A DNA stretch of 64,000 bases, from assembly GCF_012927115.1 (NCBI RefSeq), contig NZ_JABBFY010000003.1:282370-346369 (forward strand), written 5' to 3'. Origin of the DNA: Sphingomonas sp. G-3-2-10 (lineage in GTDB: Bacteria; Pseudomonadota; Alphaproteobacteria; Sphingomonadales; Sphingomonadaceae). The notes beneath the pieces were generated by a model. That model saw only the letters and a list, made by a program, of their open reading frames with translations. It made no database searches and was not told the DNA's origin. This document shows positions 23,692 to 32,987 of the stretch, in pieces; the first letter of the stretch is position 1; each line of letters starts with the position of its first letter. The translations under genes were made by a program, and so were the position numbers.

Positions 23692-25425
23692 ATGGCCTTC
23701 CTGATCCGCACCGTTTCGACCACCGCCGATGGCCGCGAGATCGTCCGCGAGACGCGGGTCGATCAAGACGCGATCGGTGTGGGCCGGCTCGCCTCGAACG
23801 AGCTGTCGCTGCCCGACCTGAGCGTCGAGCCGAACCATGCCCGGATCGAGCGCAAGGACGACCGGCGGATTTCGGTGACGGCACTGGGCCTTGGCTTCGG
23901 GGTCGACGGACGCAGTGCGAAGCGGATCGACATTAATGCGGCCAAGGGCGCGGAGCTGGCGTTCGGCGGGCACCGGATCACCGTGTCGCGCAATCCCGAA
24001 GGCGATATCGTCCTCGCAGTGCGCCGGGTCGAGGCGCTGTCCGATGCCGAGGAGGAGCGCGACGAAGCCTCCGCCTTCTCGCTGCGCGGCAAGCTGCCGG
24101 GGAAGCGCGCGACGGCATGGCTGCTGATCGCGGCGGTGCTGATCGGCTTCCTCGCGATTCCCGTGTGGAGTTTCGTGTCGCACCGCTTCGGACCGGAGCG
24201 GACGATCTACGAAGCACAGGCGCAGAAGAGCTGGTCGAGTGGGCCGCTGTCCGCCGCGCACCATGCACTGGAGGCCAGGTGCGAGACTTGCCATGAGCAG
24301 GCCTTCGTATCGGTGCGCGATACCGCCTGCCTGACCTGTCACAAGGACACGCACGATCACGCCCCGCCCGCGCGGATCGGCAAGGCGCGAGCCGAGCCGG
24401 GTGCTTGGGGCAAATTCCTCAATTCGGTGGCGAGCACGTTCAACAAGCCGGGGCCGGGTGCCTGCGTCGATTGCCACACCGAGCATGAAGGCGCGGGGCC
24501 GATGGCCGCGACGCCGCAGGCTTTCTGCGCCGAATGCCATACCGGGCTGAGCCAGCGCCTGCCCGATACGAAGCTGGGCAATGCCGGCGATTTCGGCACG
24601 TCGCATCCGCAGTTCCGCCCGGTGGTGGGGGGCGAGCGCGTGTCGCTGGATGCGAAGCCGCGCGATCCCACGGGCCTCAAATTCCCGCACGATCTGCATC
24701 TGAGCCGCACCGGCGGCGTGGCGCGGATGGGGCAGACACTGCGCGGCCGCTATCCGTTCGGCGATGCGCTGGAGTGCAAGGATTGCCATACGCCGACGGC
24801 GGACGGGACCCGGTTCCAGCCGGTCGAGATGGAGCGCAACTGCGGCATGTGCCACAGCCTCGCCTTCGACCGGATCGGCGGCACGGTGCGCACGCTGCGG
24901 CACGGCGACGTCGCGCAGATGGTCGCCGATCTGCGCGCGACGTGGCGCGGGCGGACGGTCTCGCCGCCGCCGGGGATGATCGAGGGACGCCGCCGGCCGG
25001 GCAATTATGCCGCCGGCCAGACCTATTATGCGCGCTTCGGTCCCAATCGCGGCAGTTCGGCCGAAGGGATCGTGCGGCAGGTGTTCGCCGGCGCGGGCGT
25101 CTGCACCGAATGCCATACCGTCATTCCGCCCTCGGGCGGGCGCGACTGGAGCGTGGCGCCGGTGTTCCAGCAGGCGCGCTTCTTCCAGCATGGCTGGTTC
25201 GATCATGCCGCGCACAGGACCGAGAGCTGCGCCAGTTGCCACAAGGCCGATGCCAGCGGCACCGCGAACGACCTGTTACTGCCCGGAATCGGGACGTGCC
25301 GGACGTGTCATGGCGGCGAAGCATCGAAGGCGCAGGTTCCTTCCGGTTGCGCAATGTGTCACAGCTATCACTTGAGCGATGGGGCGCCCTGGCAGCCGAA
25401 ACGCACCGCCGGGAGGCGAAATTGA
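23692..25425 (+). CDS. FHA-like domain - membrane helix - decaheme cytochrome c fusion
   Basis: 577 residues. An N-terminal FHA-like domain (~1-110) has GRLASNELSLPDLSVEPNHA, keeping the Gly-Arg and His but with Glu where the phosphothreonine-binding Ser usually is. One helix (~141-163, TAWLLIAAVLIGFLAIPVW) crosses the membrane. The rest is periplasmic and contains ten haem sites: CETCH, CLTCH, CVDCH, CAECH, CKDCH, CGMCH, CTECH, CASCH, CRTCH and CAMCH. So a cytoplasmic protein-interaction domain is welded to a periplasmic multihaem wire. It sits between the putative cytochrome b and the phosphoesterase in one operon. Partner and phosphorylation dependence are unknown. Confidence 0.85.
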   Translation: MAFLIRTVSTTADGREIVRETRVDQDAIGVGRLASNELSLPDLSVEPNHARIERKDDRRISVTALGLGFGVDGRSAKRIDINAAKGAELAFGGHRITVSRNPEGDIVLAVRRVEALSDAEEERDEASAFSLRGKLPGKRATAWLLIAAVLIGFLAIPVWSFVSHRFGPERTIYEAQAQKSWSSGPLSAAHHALEARCETCHEQAFVSVRDTACLTCHKDTHDHAPPARIGKARAEPGAWGKFLNSVASTFNKPGPGACVDCHTEHEGAGPMAATPQAFCAECHTGLSQRLPDTKLGNAGDFGTSHPQFRPVVGGERVSLDAKPRDPTGLKFPHDLHLSRTGGVARMGQTLRGRYPFGDALECKDCHTPTADGTRFQPVEMERNCGMCHSLAFDRIGGTVRTLRHGDVAQMVADLRATWRGRTVSPPPGMIEGRRRPGNYAAGQTYYARFGPNRGSSAEGIVRQVFAGAGVCTECHTVIPPSGGRDWSVAPVFQQARFFQHGWFDHAAHRTESCASCHKADASGTANDLLLPGIGTCRTCHGGEASKAQVPSGCAMCHSYHLSDGAPWQPKRTAGRRN

Positions 25426-25440
25426 GGGGGAGGCGAGCGA

Positions 25441-26307
25441 ATGCTGATCGCTCAGATCACCGATATCCATGTCGGCTTCGAGCCGAACAATCCCGATGAG
25501 TATAACCAGAAGCGGCTGGCCAATGTGCTGCAGCATGTGCTGCACGGCCCGAACCGGCCCGATCTGATGCTGGTGACCGGTGACCTGACCGAGCGCGGCG
25601 ATGTCGAGAGCTATAAGCGGCTCAAGGAACTCCTGTCGGACTGCCCGTTCCCCTGGTATCCGATCGTCGGCAATCACGATGACCGCACCAACTTCTCGCG
25701 CGCCTTTCCGGACGTGCCGACCCCGGGCGGGTTCGTGCAATATGTCGTCGATCAGGGCGGGCTGCGGCTGATCTTCCTCGATACGCTGGAGGAAGGGCGG
25801 CATGGCGGCGCGTTCTGCGAGGTCCGTGCGGCATGGCTGGCCGAGCGGCTGGCCGAGGCGCCGGAAACCCCCACCGTCATCGTGATGCACCATCCGCCGA
25901 TCGATGTCGGGATCGACTGGATGCGCACGCATCGCAACGAACCCTGGGTCGCGCGCCTCGCCGCGACGATCGAGGGGCACCATCAGGTGCGGACGATCCT
26001 GACCGGGCATCTCCACCGCCCGATCGTGTCGCAATGGAAGGGAACGACCGTGGCGATCTGTCCGGCATCAGCCCCCGGCGTTGCGCTCGACCTGCGCCCG
26101 ATGGACCCCGAAGCGCCCGACCTGCGCCCGATGGTGGTGGCCGACATGCCCGGCTACGCGCTGCACTGGTGGGATGCGGGCGAACTGGTGACGATGTTCG
26201 ACTTCGCCGAAGACCCGGTGCCGCTGGCCAAGTTCGACAGCCGGATGCAGGGGCTGGTGAAGCATTTGATGATCGACGAACGGCCGGGGACGGAGCCGTC
26301 TCACTGA
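25441..26307 (+). CDS. CpdA-like metallophosphoesterase, probable 3',5'-cyclic nucleotide phosphodiesterase
   Basis: 288 residues with the calcineurin-like metal set in order: QITDIHVG, LVTGDLTE, IVGNHDDR, VMHHPP and LTGHLHRP. This is the class III phosphodiesterase pattern of CpdA, which hydrolyses cAMP with two metals. It is the last gene of the plus-strand run, 15 bases after the FHA-decaheme gene, and so would be made together with the two-cNMP-domain oxidoreductase. Local cAMP removal is the suggested role; other phosphodiester substrates cannot be excluded. It is convergent with the small secreted protein gene, 3 bases apart. Confidence 0.8.
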   Translation: MLIAQITDIHVGFEPNNPDEYNQKRLANVLQHVLHGPNRPDLMLVTGDLTERGDVESYKRLKELLSDCPFPWYPIVGNHDDRTNFSRAFPDVPTPGGFVQYVVDQGGLRLIFLDTLEEGRHGGAFCEVRAAWLAERLAEAPETPTVIVMHHPPIDVGIDWMRTHRNEPWVARLAATIEGHHQVRTILTGHLHRPIVSQWKGTTVAICPASAPGVALDLRPMDPEAPDLRPMVVADMPGYALHWWDAGELVTMFDFAEDPVPLAKFDSRMQGLVKHLMIDERPGTEPSH

Positions 26308-26310
26308 GCG

Positions 26311-27153
26311 TCAGTCGGCGATCACCCACCGGCCCTTGCGCAAGCGATAGACGAAGGGCGTGACGCATCGCTCCTGCTGGGCACAGTCGTCGGCGACGGC
26401 CTTTTTCATGCCTTCGAAATCCTCGCCCTCCGGCATGATGCCGATCACCACCAGCCGATCCGACGTCGCGGCGACAAACAGATCGGGGCCGGTCTGAATC
26501 GCCAGCCGCTCCCATGACGGCAGATCGATCAGGAGGGCCGGAAGATAGCCCTCGCCCTCGAGGACGACCGGCCCGCGCTTCAGGTCCTCGGCCTTCGGCA
26601 AGGCGGGGAGGATTCCGCGGGTCTGGGCGTGCGCGCGGAGCCATGCCTGATCGCGGGTAAGCTTCATATCGCCGAGCGACTTGTCGCCGATGACGCCGAT
26701 CGCCTCGGGCATATCGAAAGCGAGGAACGCATAGAGGCCTTCGCCGATGGGCTCGTGGATCGCGGGATCCTGACCAGCCTTTCCGGGCATGTTGTGCGTG
26801 ATGTAATCGAGATATTGCTGGTCGCGGACGACGAGGCGCAGGCTTTCCGGAGTGGGGTCTTCGGTCTTCGTGGTCAGCTTGCGCACGAACTCGCTCTTGG
26901 CGGTCTCACATTCTTCCTCGCTCGACTGGCTGCAATAATAGTCGATCCGGTGGAGGTTGATTTCAGCTTCGTCCCACTCACCGCCCTTGATCCGGATGAC
27001 CAGCGGTTCGCCGGCCTTCAGGTTGAGCTGGCTGCCGGGCAGCGCCTTGCTGAAGCGCTGGAGCATGTCCCGCTCGAACGGCGTGCCGGATCGCTGGGCG
27101 GCAGCGGGCAGCGCGAACAGCAGTGTCGCAAGCGCAGCGAGGATCAGACGCAT
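26311..27153 (-). CDS. Secreted protein of unknown function in the cytochrome operon
   Basis: 280 residues with a clear Sec signal (RLILAALATLLFALPAAAQ). The mature protein has two separated halves, RLVVRDQQYLDYI in the middle and SWERLAIQTGPDLFVAATSD near the end, somewhat like DUF1444-type proteins, but I am not sure of the family. Two cysteines early (CSQSSEEEC) and two late (CAQQERC) could form disulfides. It is the last gene of the minus-strand operon, 12 bases after the decaheme-LVIVD gene. No haem motif. Confidence 0.65.
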   Translation of the reverse strand: MRLILAALATLLFALPAAAQRSGTPFERDMLQRFSKALPGSQLNLKAGEPLVIRIKGGEWDEAEINLHRIDYYCSQSSEEECETAKSEFVRKLTTKTEDPTPESLRLVVRDQQYLDYITHNMPGKAGQDPAIHEPIGEGLYAFLAFDMPEAIGVIGDKSLGDMKLTRDQAWLRAHAQTRGILPALPKAEDLKRGPVVLEGEGYLPALLIDLPSWERLAIQTGPDLFVAATSDRLVVIGIMPEGEDFEGMKKAVADDCAQQERCVTPFVYRLRKGRWVIAD

Positions 27154-27165
27154 CGGGATCAGCCT

Positions 27166-30100
27166 CTATCGTTTCGGACGCCATGACCGCATGTCGGGCG
27201 TATCGCTGACCTTGTAGGGCTTGCCGGCGCGATTGAGGAACATTCGTTCCATCTCGGGCCGGGTGAACGGACGCGAGCCGAGGCGGCCGAAGACCGCGAT
27301 CTGGCCGCCGGTCTCGTCCACCGCGCGGTCGCGGTCGAGGCCCCGCGAGAGGGCGCGGGCGGGCGAGGGGGTGCGCGCCCAGGCGATCAGCTCGGGCACC
27401 GGGGCGGGCGAGAAGCCGTAGAAATTGGGCTGGGTCGCGGGGGACGTCAGCTGGATCACCTTCAGCCCGTTCCGCCCGTCCGCCACATAAGCGAAGAAGC
27501 TGGCGTTGGTCGCGCCGACGATCACGTCCGATGCGTCGTTGAGCTGTCCGCCGAACGTCTCCGCCTTCACCCATGCGGGCCGGGTCGGGTTGGTGACGTT
27601 GACGATCGTCAGGCCCTGCGCGCCGCCCGCGACATAGGCATAGGTGCGCGCGACATAGAGGCGGCGGGCGTCGGGCATGGCGATCAGGCCGGACGGGACG
27701 GCCACCGGATTGCGGAGGCTGGTCACGTCGAACAGCTCGACGCCCCTCGCGGTAGTGACCCAGAGGTAGCGGAACTGGATCGCGCTGGCGCGGGCGTCCT
27801 GCAGCGGGCGGACCGCGGCGAGTTTCGGCGCGAGCGGGTCGTGCAGGTCGACCACCACCAGCCCCGCGTTGGCGGTGATGTAGGCAATCTCGCCCGCCAG
27901 CACGATGTGCCGGGCGCCGTTCAGCACCCCGTTCGGGTTCCATGCCGGCGCCGCGCGCTTCAGGAAATTGTTGCGCAGCTCGCCATCGGCCATCGTGTTG
28001 ATATCGACGAGGAACAGGCCTTCCTCGGCATCGGTGACGGCTGCGTAATTGTAGATCGGCAGGAAGGGCTGTTCCTGATTGGCTTCGCGCATCGCCTGCG
28101 TGTTGCGCAGCGGCGCGATCGGCTGGTTGGTGGGCAGCGCCATGCAGGTGGCGTTCCTCGATTCCACTCGCGTGTCCTGACCCAGCGAGGAATAGGGCGC
28201 GGTGACGATCGCGTCCGAGAAGCCCTTGTTGGCGACCGAGGCGACGTCATAGACGCGGAAGCCGCCGGGGCCCTCCGCCACATACATATATTCGCCGCGA
28301 AGCTGGAGGCAGCCGACCCTGCCGCCGGTATTCTGCACGACGTTGCGGAACATCTCCCGCGCGCCGGTCTCGCCCGATCCGCCCGGCCCGAAGGTGCCGC
28401 CGCGCGTCCAGTTCTTCAGCTCGCGCTTGTTCCGCTCGACATGGAGTTTCCACCAGTCGGGATAGGCATAGCGCTGGAGATACGATCCGATCACTGCCTG
28501 CGGCTCGTCCCATTCGGTTACGCGGACGGCTTCGAACCCGCCTTCCAGCCCGGTCCATGCGTGCAGGCCGACAAAGTTCACTTGCCCCGTGCCGAGCAGC
28601 AGCAACTGCGCCATGATCGCGTTGTTGTCGTCCTTCGCCGAGAGGTGGCAATCGCTGCATTGCTTGGTTTCGGTCGTGCGCACCGTGTGCGGGAAATGCG
28701 GGGCGAAGGCCTGGCTGGAAAAGCCGATCGAGCTGATCGGCGGCTGCTGGATATAGATGCGCTCGCGGTTGGCGTTGGTCGAAGAAAGGACCAGCGCGGA
28801 GGAGCTTCGCACCGGCGCGATCTGGTTGCCCTTGGTTCCCTGATGGCGGCCGATCTGGAACATCTCGTCGCGCGCGACCTGCGGGTTGTAGGTCGCGAAG
28901 TTGCGGGTCTCCTCGCCATTGAAGTGATGGGTCGAGGTCTTCCAGTTTGCTTCGATCGGCAAATGGCAGCCGCCGCAGCTGGTTGTCCAGCTCAGGTGGC
29001 AGGTGAAGCAGGCCATCTTGTGGTCGTTGTGCGCACGGTCGCTCAGCTCGACGCCGGGGCCGAAGGCGAAGCTGCCGTCGGTGCCGCCCGACCGGCTCAT
29101 CAGCTTCGATCGCGCGGCCTTTTCGTTGAAATAGGGCGACGAGGGATCGACGCTGTTCCTGACGAGGTGGACGTCCCATTCGAGCTTGGGATCGACCAGC
29201 GATCGCTGGACCAGCTTGCGCCGTCCGCCGCCGTCATCGACCCACTCGAAGCGTCGCCGCCCATCGGGGTTGCGCAGCAGCTCCAGGTTCGATCCCTGCG
29301 GCCGCGCCGCCGGGCCGGAGGTGCGCAGCGTGGGGTAGGCGTCGGCGGTGCCGTGGCAGTCCTTGCACCCGATCTCGACTGCGTTGGCGACTTCGCCATA
29401 GATCAGCCCGTTACCGTGGCTGTCCTGCGCGAAATGGCAATCGACGCATTGCATCCCCTTCTCGGCATGGATGTCCATCAGATGGACGGCCTTGCCGGGA
29501 TTGGTGCCGGGGGGCACGAACTTGCCTTCGCCCTTCTTGCGCCATTTCTCGGGATCGTCGGGACGGACGATATTGCCGTCCTTGTCGAGCAGATTGCCTT
29601 CGCGGTCGCGCTTGAAGATGCCGCGGAAGTTCCAGCCGTGGCTGTGATAATCCGCGAACTGCGTGTCCTTCAGCTTCGGATTGAGGTCGTACACGTTGCG
29701 CAGGAAATTCAGGTCGCCCCACAGGCCGCGCACCGCCGCGCCTTCGGGATTGCGCTCGAGGATCTCGTGCTGCTCGGCGATCGAGGGATATTTCTGCTTC
29801 TTCGGCCACATCGACGGGGCATCGGATTCATAGTCCCACATCGTGTAGCCTAGGTACGAGTTCAGGAAGATGTTGGGCTGGTGCAGGTGGCACGACATGC
29901 ACTGGCTGGTCGGGATCGCGCGAGTGAAGGCATGGCGGATCGGGTGGCCGATTTCCTTCTCGCCGGGCTGGATCAGCGATCCGTGGTCGCCCTTGTCGCC
30001 ATGATCGTCATGCTTTCCGCCCGCCTTTTGACGCTTGGCGGCGATGGTCGGATCGATCGTGGCGCTCTGTCCGTCGCGGCCGTACTGCGCATAGCCGAGG

Positions 30101-31149
30101 CTGTGGCGCGGCTCGCGATCGTTGGCGTAGATCACATGGCAGCCGGTGCAGCCCGATCCGCGATAGTCGCCCGGCTGGTCGTTGGTGCCCATGAACCACA
30201 TCAGCGGATCGTTGAGCCGGGTCTTGTGGATGTTGAGGATCGGGATCGCCACGCGCAGGCCCGTGGCGGGGCCGCGATTGCTCTGCTTCAGGTCGGGGCG
30301 GCCGGGCTCCTCCAGCCGCTGGATCGAACCGGTCGGATTGGGCAGACCGACTTCGGCGAACTGGGTATTGTTGTTCCGCCCGCCGCGCTCGAACACGCGG
30401 AACACGTCGCCCGGCGGAATCACGTGCCAGGTCGGCAGCGGGTAGAGCTCGGCCAGCGCGCCGCGCGCTTTCTCCCTCGCCGTCGGATTGCCCGGCGGAT
30501 CGCCCGCCGAGACGATCTTGGCCGGCTCGCCGGTGCGGGTATAGGCTTCGCCGAAGATATAGCTTTTGTACGGCGCGATGCCGTTATTATAGGCGGCACC
30601 ACCCCACAGCATCGCACTCGACGCCATCAGCGAACGCTCGGCGGCTTCGATCACTTCCATATGGCACGCGCCGCAGCTTTCGCGGACAATGCGATAATCG
30701 CCGGGGTTCATGAATCGTATGAACTCGGGCGCTTCCTTGTTGAGCAACGTATAGCCGCGCGAGGGGTTGGCCGAACTCGGATAGCCCCAGCTCCTGGGAT
30801 AACGTGGCAGGACATGCGCCTTTTCGCGCATCGCGACATAGCCGGGGTGCTCGAAGCCGAGGTCGGGATCGCCGCGCACACTGGCGTCGCCGCCGTGGCA
30901 ATCGACGCAGCCGAGCTGGACCGCCGGGCTGGCGTGCATCGAGGGCTCGTCGGTTTTGGTGTGGCAGCTCATGCAGCCGTCCGACTTGGCTCGCACCATG
31001 TCCGGGGTCTGGCTGGCCGGGGCAGGCGGCGCGGTGACATAGGTCCGTGCGACCGGCTTCTCCTCGTCGCTGGCGCGCAGGATCGCGGCGGGCACGATCA
31101 GCGCCGCCAGCATCAGGCTGGCGAATAAGCCGAGACGCCCGGGCCGCAT
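27166..31149 (-). CDS. Secreted decaheme cytochrome c with C-terminal LVIVD beta-propeller-like repeats
   Basis: About 1,327 residues. After a Sec signal (LFASLMLAALIVPAAILRA) there are ten CXXCH sites within the first ~820 residues: CMSCH, CVDCH, CGACH, CTGCH, CMSCH, CVDCH, CKDCH, CFTCH, CGGCH and CSDCH. From ~residue 930 to 1270 come LVIVD-type repeats (YMYVAEGPGGFRVYDVAS, YITANAGLVVVDLHDP, YAYVAGGAQGLTIVNVTNP, FAYVADGRNGLKVIQLTSP), units found in surface beta-propellers. ATG 31149 overlaps the stop of the barrel gene by one base. This looks like a periplasmic or surface electron-transfer protein with a docking propeller. Length is far above ordinary decahemes. Confidence 0.85.
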   Translation of the reverse strand: MRPGRLGLFASLMLAALIVPAAILRASDEEKPVARTYVTAPPAPASQTPDMVRAKSDGCMSCHTKTDEPSMHASPAVQLGCVDCHGGDASVRGDPDLGFEHPGYVAMREKAHVLPRYPRSWGYPSSANPSRGYTLLNKEAPEFIRFMNPGDYRIVRESCGACHMEVIEAAERSLMASSAMLWGGAAYNNGIAPYKSYIFGEAYTRTGEPAKIVSAGDPPGNPTAREKARGALAELYPLPTWHVIPPGDVFRVFERGGRNNNTQFAEVGLPNPTGSIQRLEEPGRPDLKQSNRGPATGLRVAIPILNIHKTRLNDPLMWFMGTNDQPGDYRGSGCTGCHVIYANDREPRHSLGYAQYGRDGQSATIDPTIAAKRQKAGGKHDDHGDKGDHGSLIQPGEKEIGHPIRHAFTRAIPTSQCMSCHLHQPNIFLNSYLGYTMWDYESDAPSMWPKKQKYPSIAEQHEILERNPEGAAVRGLWGDLNFLRNVYDLNPKLKDTQFADYHSHGWNFRGIFKRDREGNLLDKDGNIVRPDDPEKWRKKGEGKFVPPGTNPGKAVHLMDIHAEKGMQCVDCHFAQDSHGNGLIYGEVANAVEIGCKDCHGTADAYPTLRTSGPAARPQGSNLELLRNPDGRRRFEWVDDGGGRRKLVQRSLVDPKLEWDVHLVRNSVDPSSPYFNEKAARSKLMSRSGGTDGSFAFGPGVELSDRAHNDHKMACFTCHLSWTTSCGGCHLPIEANWKTSTHHFNGEETRNFATYNPQVARDEMFQIGRHQGTKGNQIAPVRSSSALVLSSTNANRERIYIQQPPISSIGFSSQAFAPHFPHTVRTTETKQCSDCHLSAKDDNNAIMAQLLLLGTGQVNFVGLHAWTGLEGGFEAVRVTEWDEPQAVIGSYLQRYAYPDWWKLHVERNKRELKNWTRGGTFGPGGSGETGAREMFRNVVQNTGGRVGCLQLRGEYMYVAEGPGGFRVYDVASVANKGFSDAIVTAPYSSLGQDTRVESRNATCMALPTNQPIAPLRNTQAMREANQEQPFLPIYNYAAVTDAEEGLFLVDINTMADGELRNNFLKRAAPAWNPNGVLNGARHIVLAGEIAYITANAGLVVVDLHDPLAPKLAAVRPLQDARASAIQFRYLWVTTARGVELFDVTSLRNPVAVPSGLIAMPDARRLYVARTYAYVAGGAQGLTIVNVTNPTRPAWVKAETFGGQLNDASDVIVGATNASFFAYVADGRNGLKVIQLTSPATQPNFYGFSPAPVPELIAWARTPSPARALSRGLDRDRAVDETGGQIAVFGRLGSRPFTRPEMERMFLNRAGKPYKVSDTPDMRSWRPKR

Positions 31150-32984
31150 CAATAGCTCAGGATGACGTTGCCCAGGACCGAGTAATATTGCCGGTCCTGG
31201 CTGCGGTTGGTGAAGAGATCGCGAAAGCCGTCGCTGGGCATCAGCACCGCGCCCGAGACGCGGAACACGATATTCTGGGTCGCGAAGGGGCGGTAGATCG
31301 CAGCCGCGGACAGATCCCAGCCGATTTCGCTCGGGATGCTGCCTTCGTTGCGCAGCGCCTGCAGCGTGATCGTATCGTCGAAGGCAAGGCGATTGGCGTT
31401 GGTCGATAGGCGCAGGCCGGGCGTCAGGTCGAAATCCGCGCCCGCCCCGATCAGGAAGGTGCCGGGATTGTTGAAGTTCGACTGGCCCTGTTCCTTCGAC
31501 GAACGGACCGAATTGAGCACGCCGTTGCGCCCGCTGAGCGACACCGCGCGGCCCCCGCCGGCGAAGGGGATCGACTGGCGAATCCAGTAGCTGGTGTCGG
31601 CGCCCGCGAAGACCGGATTCTCGAAGATCGCGTCGAACCCGGTTTCGGTATCGTCATAGGGATCGCGGTCGCCGGTCGCGTAGAGCGCCGAGACGCGGAA
31701 GCGCATCCAGTCGCGGTCGTAGCTCAGCTCGGTCGCGCCGAAGAATGCGCGGATCTCGGCCGGGCGGCTGGTGAAGATCGAATTGCGGTCCTCGCCCAGC
31801 GCGGCATAGGCGGACGCGGTGACGTTGATCCGTCCGATGCGCCCGTCGGCATTGTAGCCCAGATAGACCACATCGTAATCGCGCCCGCGCAGGTCGCCGA
31901 TCAGCGCGGGGCGGACCGGGAGGCCGTTATCGTCGATCTCGACGTCATTGCCTTCGCGGTTGCGGTTATAGACGGCGGTCAGCTGGCTGGTCAGGCCGGG
32001 GATCAGGAAATCCTGACGATAGGCGTTGGCGACGAACACGAAATCGTCGCGCGGGCTGCGGACGACGCTGTTCAGCCCCGAATTGGTGTCCTTCTCCAGC
32101 CGCCAGAAGGCCGCGAGATTATACTGGAAGCGGTTGCCGTCGCGATTGCCGAACAGGCGGATGCCGAGCTGCTGATCGTTGAACAGGAAACCGCGAAAGT
32201 CGTTCTGGAACGGCTGGATGCCGACGCGGATCGAGTCGAAATCGTACCGGTCCGACACGTTGCGGATGTGATAGTCGACGAAGAACTCCTGGACGCCGAA
32301 GAAGCTGTCGGTGCGGCGGCTGGGGCGGCTGGGGCGGACGTCGAGCACGCGCCGCTCGGGCACGTTCACATGGCTGACATTGTAGGCGAAGGCGACGCGA
32401 TACTCGATCTCGGGCGGCTTGAACGCGCCCGATCCCTTGGTGAGCGACGCGCCCGCGAGGAAGGTCTGCGAGAAGACGAAACTGCCCTGCGATCCGAAGA
32501 GGTCGAGGCTCTGCGGCCGTTCGGTGGTCTGGACGCCCACGGGGATGGGGAAGGTGCGCGGCTCAAGGACGGTGTCGCTGACCAGATTGACCGAGAAGAA
32601 CCAGTCGTCGTGATGGATCGGCAGCCACGGCACCTTGGCGCGGTTGACCGGACGATCGCCCTTCAGCGTGTTCTGGTTGTACGGATCGCGCCAGTCCTCG
32701 CGCACCACGCCCAGCGTCTGGATCAGTCGCCAGCGATCGGGGATCGGGTAGGTGTCGGTCGGAAAGGCTTCGGGCGGCGGGGCGCGGACCGCGCCGGGAT
32801 TGTCCTGCGTCACCCGGTCGGGAAGCTGGTTGCGGTAATCGGGGCGGCGGCGGCCGTCGATCGTCTCGCTGGGATCGGTAGGGGTGTCGCGCTTGTCGGT
32901 CTTCGGAGCGTCCTGAGGCGGCGCATCCTGGGGCGGAGCGTCCTGGAATGCCGCCATCGCCAGCAGGGTCAGGATCGCGCCCAT
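31149..32984 (-). CDS. Outer-membrane beta-barrel protein, putative porin of the cytochrome conduit
   Basis: 611 residues. A short signal (MGAILTLLAMAAF) leads into a proline/aspartate-rich linker, then alternating amphipathic strands with many aromatic girdle residues and Asp/Asn-rich turns, ending in an aromatic residue (LGNVILSY) as outer-membrane barrels do. No TonB box or plug was recognised. Being sandwiched between genes for a pentaheme/lipoprotein pair and a decaheme protein recalls porin-cytochrome conduits, in which a barrel insulates haem chains crossing the outer membrane. Sequence relation to MtrB or PioB is not claimed. Confidence 0.75.
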   Translation of the reverse strand: MGAILTLLAMAAFQDAPPQDAPPQDAPKTDKRDTPTDPSETIDGRRRPDYRNQLPDRVTQDNPGAVRAPPPEAFPTDTYPIPDRWRLIQTLGVVREDWRDPYNQNTLKGDRPVNRAKVPWLPIHHDDWFFSVNLVSDTVLEPRTFPIPVGVQTTERPQSLDLFGSQGSFVFSQTFLAGASLTKGSGAFKPPEIEYRVAFAYNVSHVNVPERRVLDVRPSRPSRRTDSFFGVQEFFVDYHIRNVSDRYDFDSIRVGIQPFQNDFRGFLFNDQQLGIRLFGNRDGNRFQYNLAAFWRLEKDTNSGLNSVVRSPRDDFVFVANAYRQDFLIPGLTSQLTAVYNRNREGNDVEIDDNGLPVRPALIGDLRGRDYDVVYLGYNADGRIGRINVTASAYAALGEDRNSIFTSRPAEIRAFFGATELSYDRDWMRFRVSALYATGDRDPYDDTETGFDAIFENPVFAGADTSYWIRQSIPFAGGGRAVSLSGRNGVLNSVRSSKEQGQSNFNNPGTFLIGAGADFDLTPGLRLSTNANRLAFDDTITLQALRNEGSIPSEIGWDLSAAAIYRPFATQNIVFRVSGAVLMPSDGFRDLFTNRSQDRQYYSVLGNVILSY

Positions 32985-32987
32985 CGC

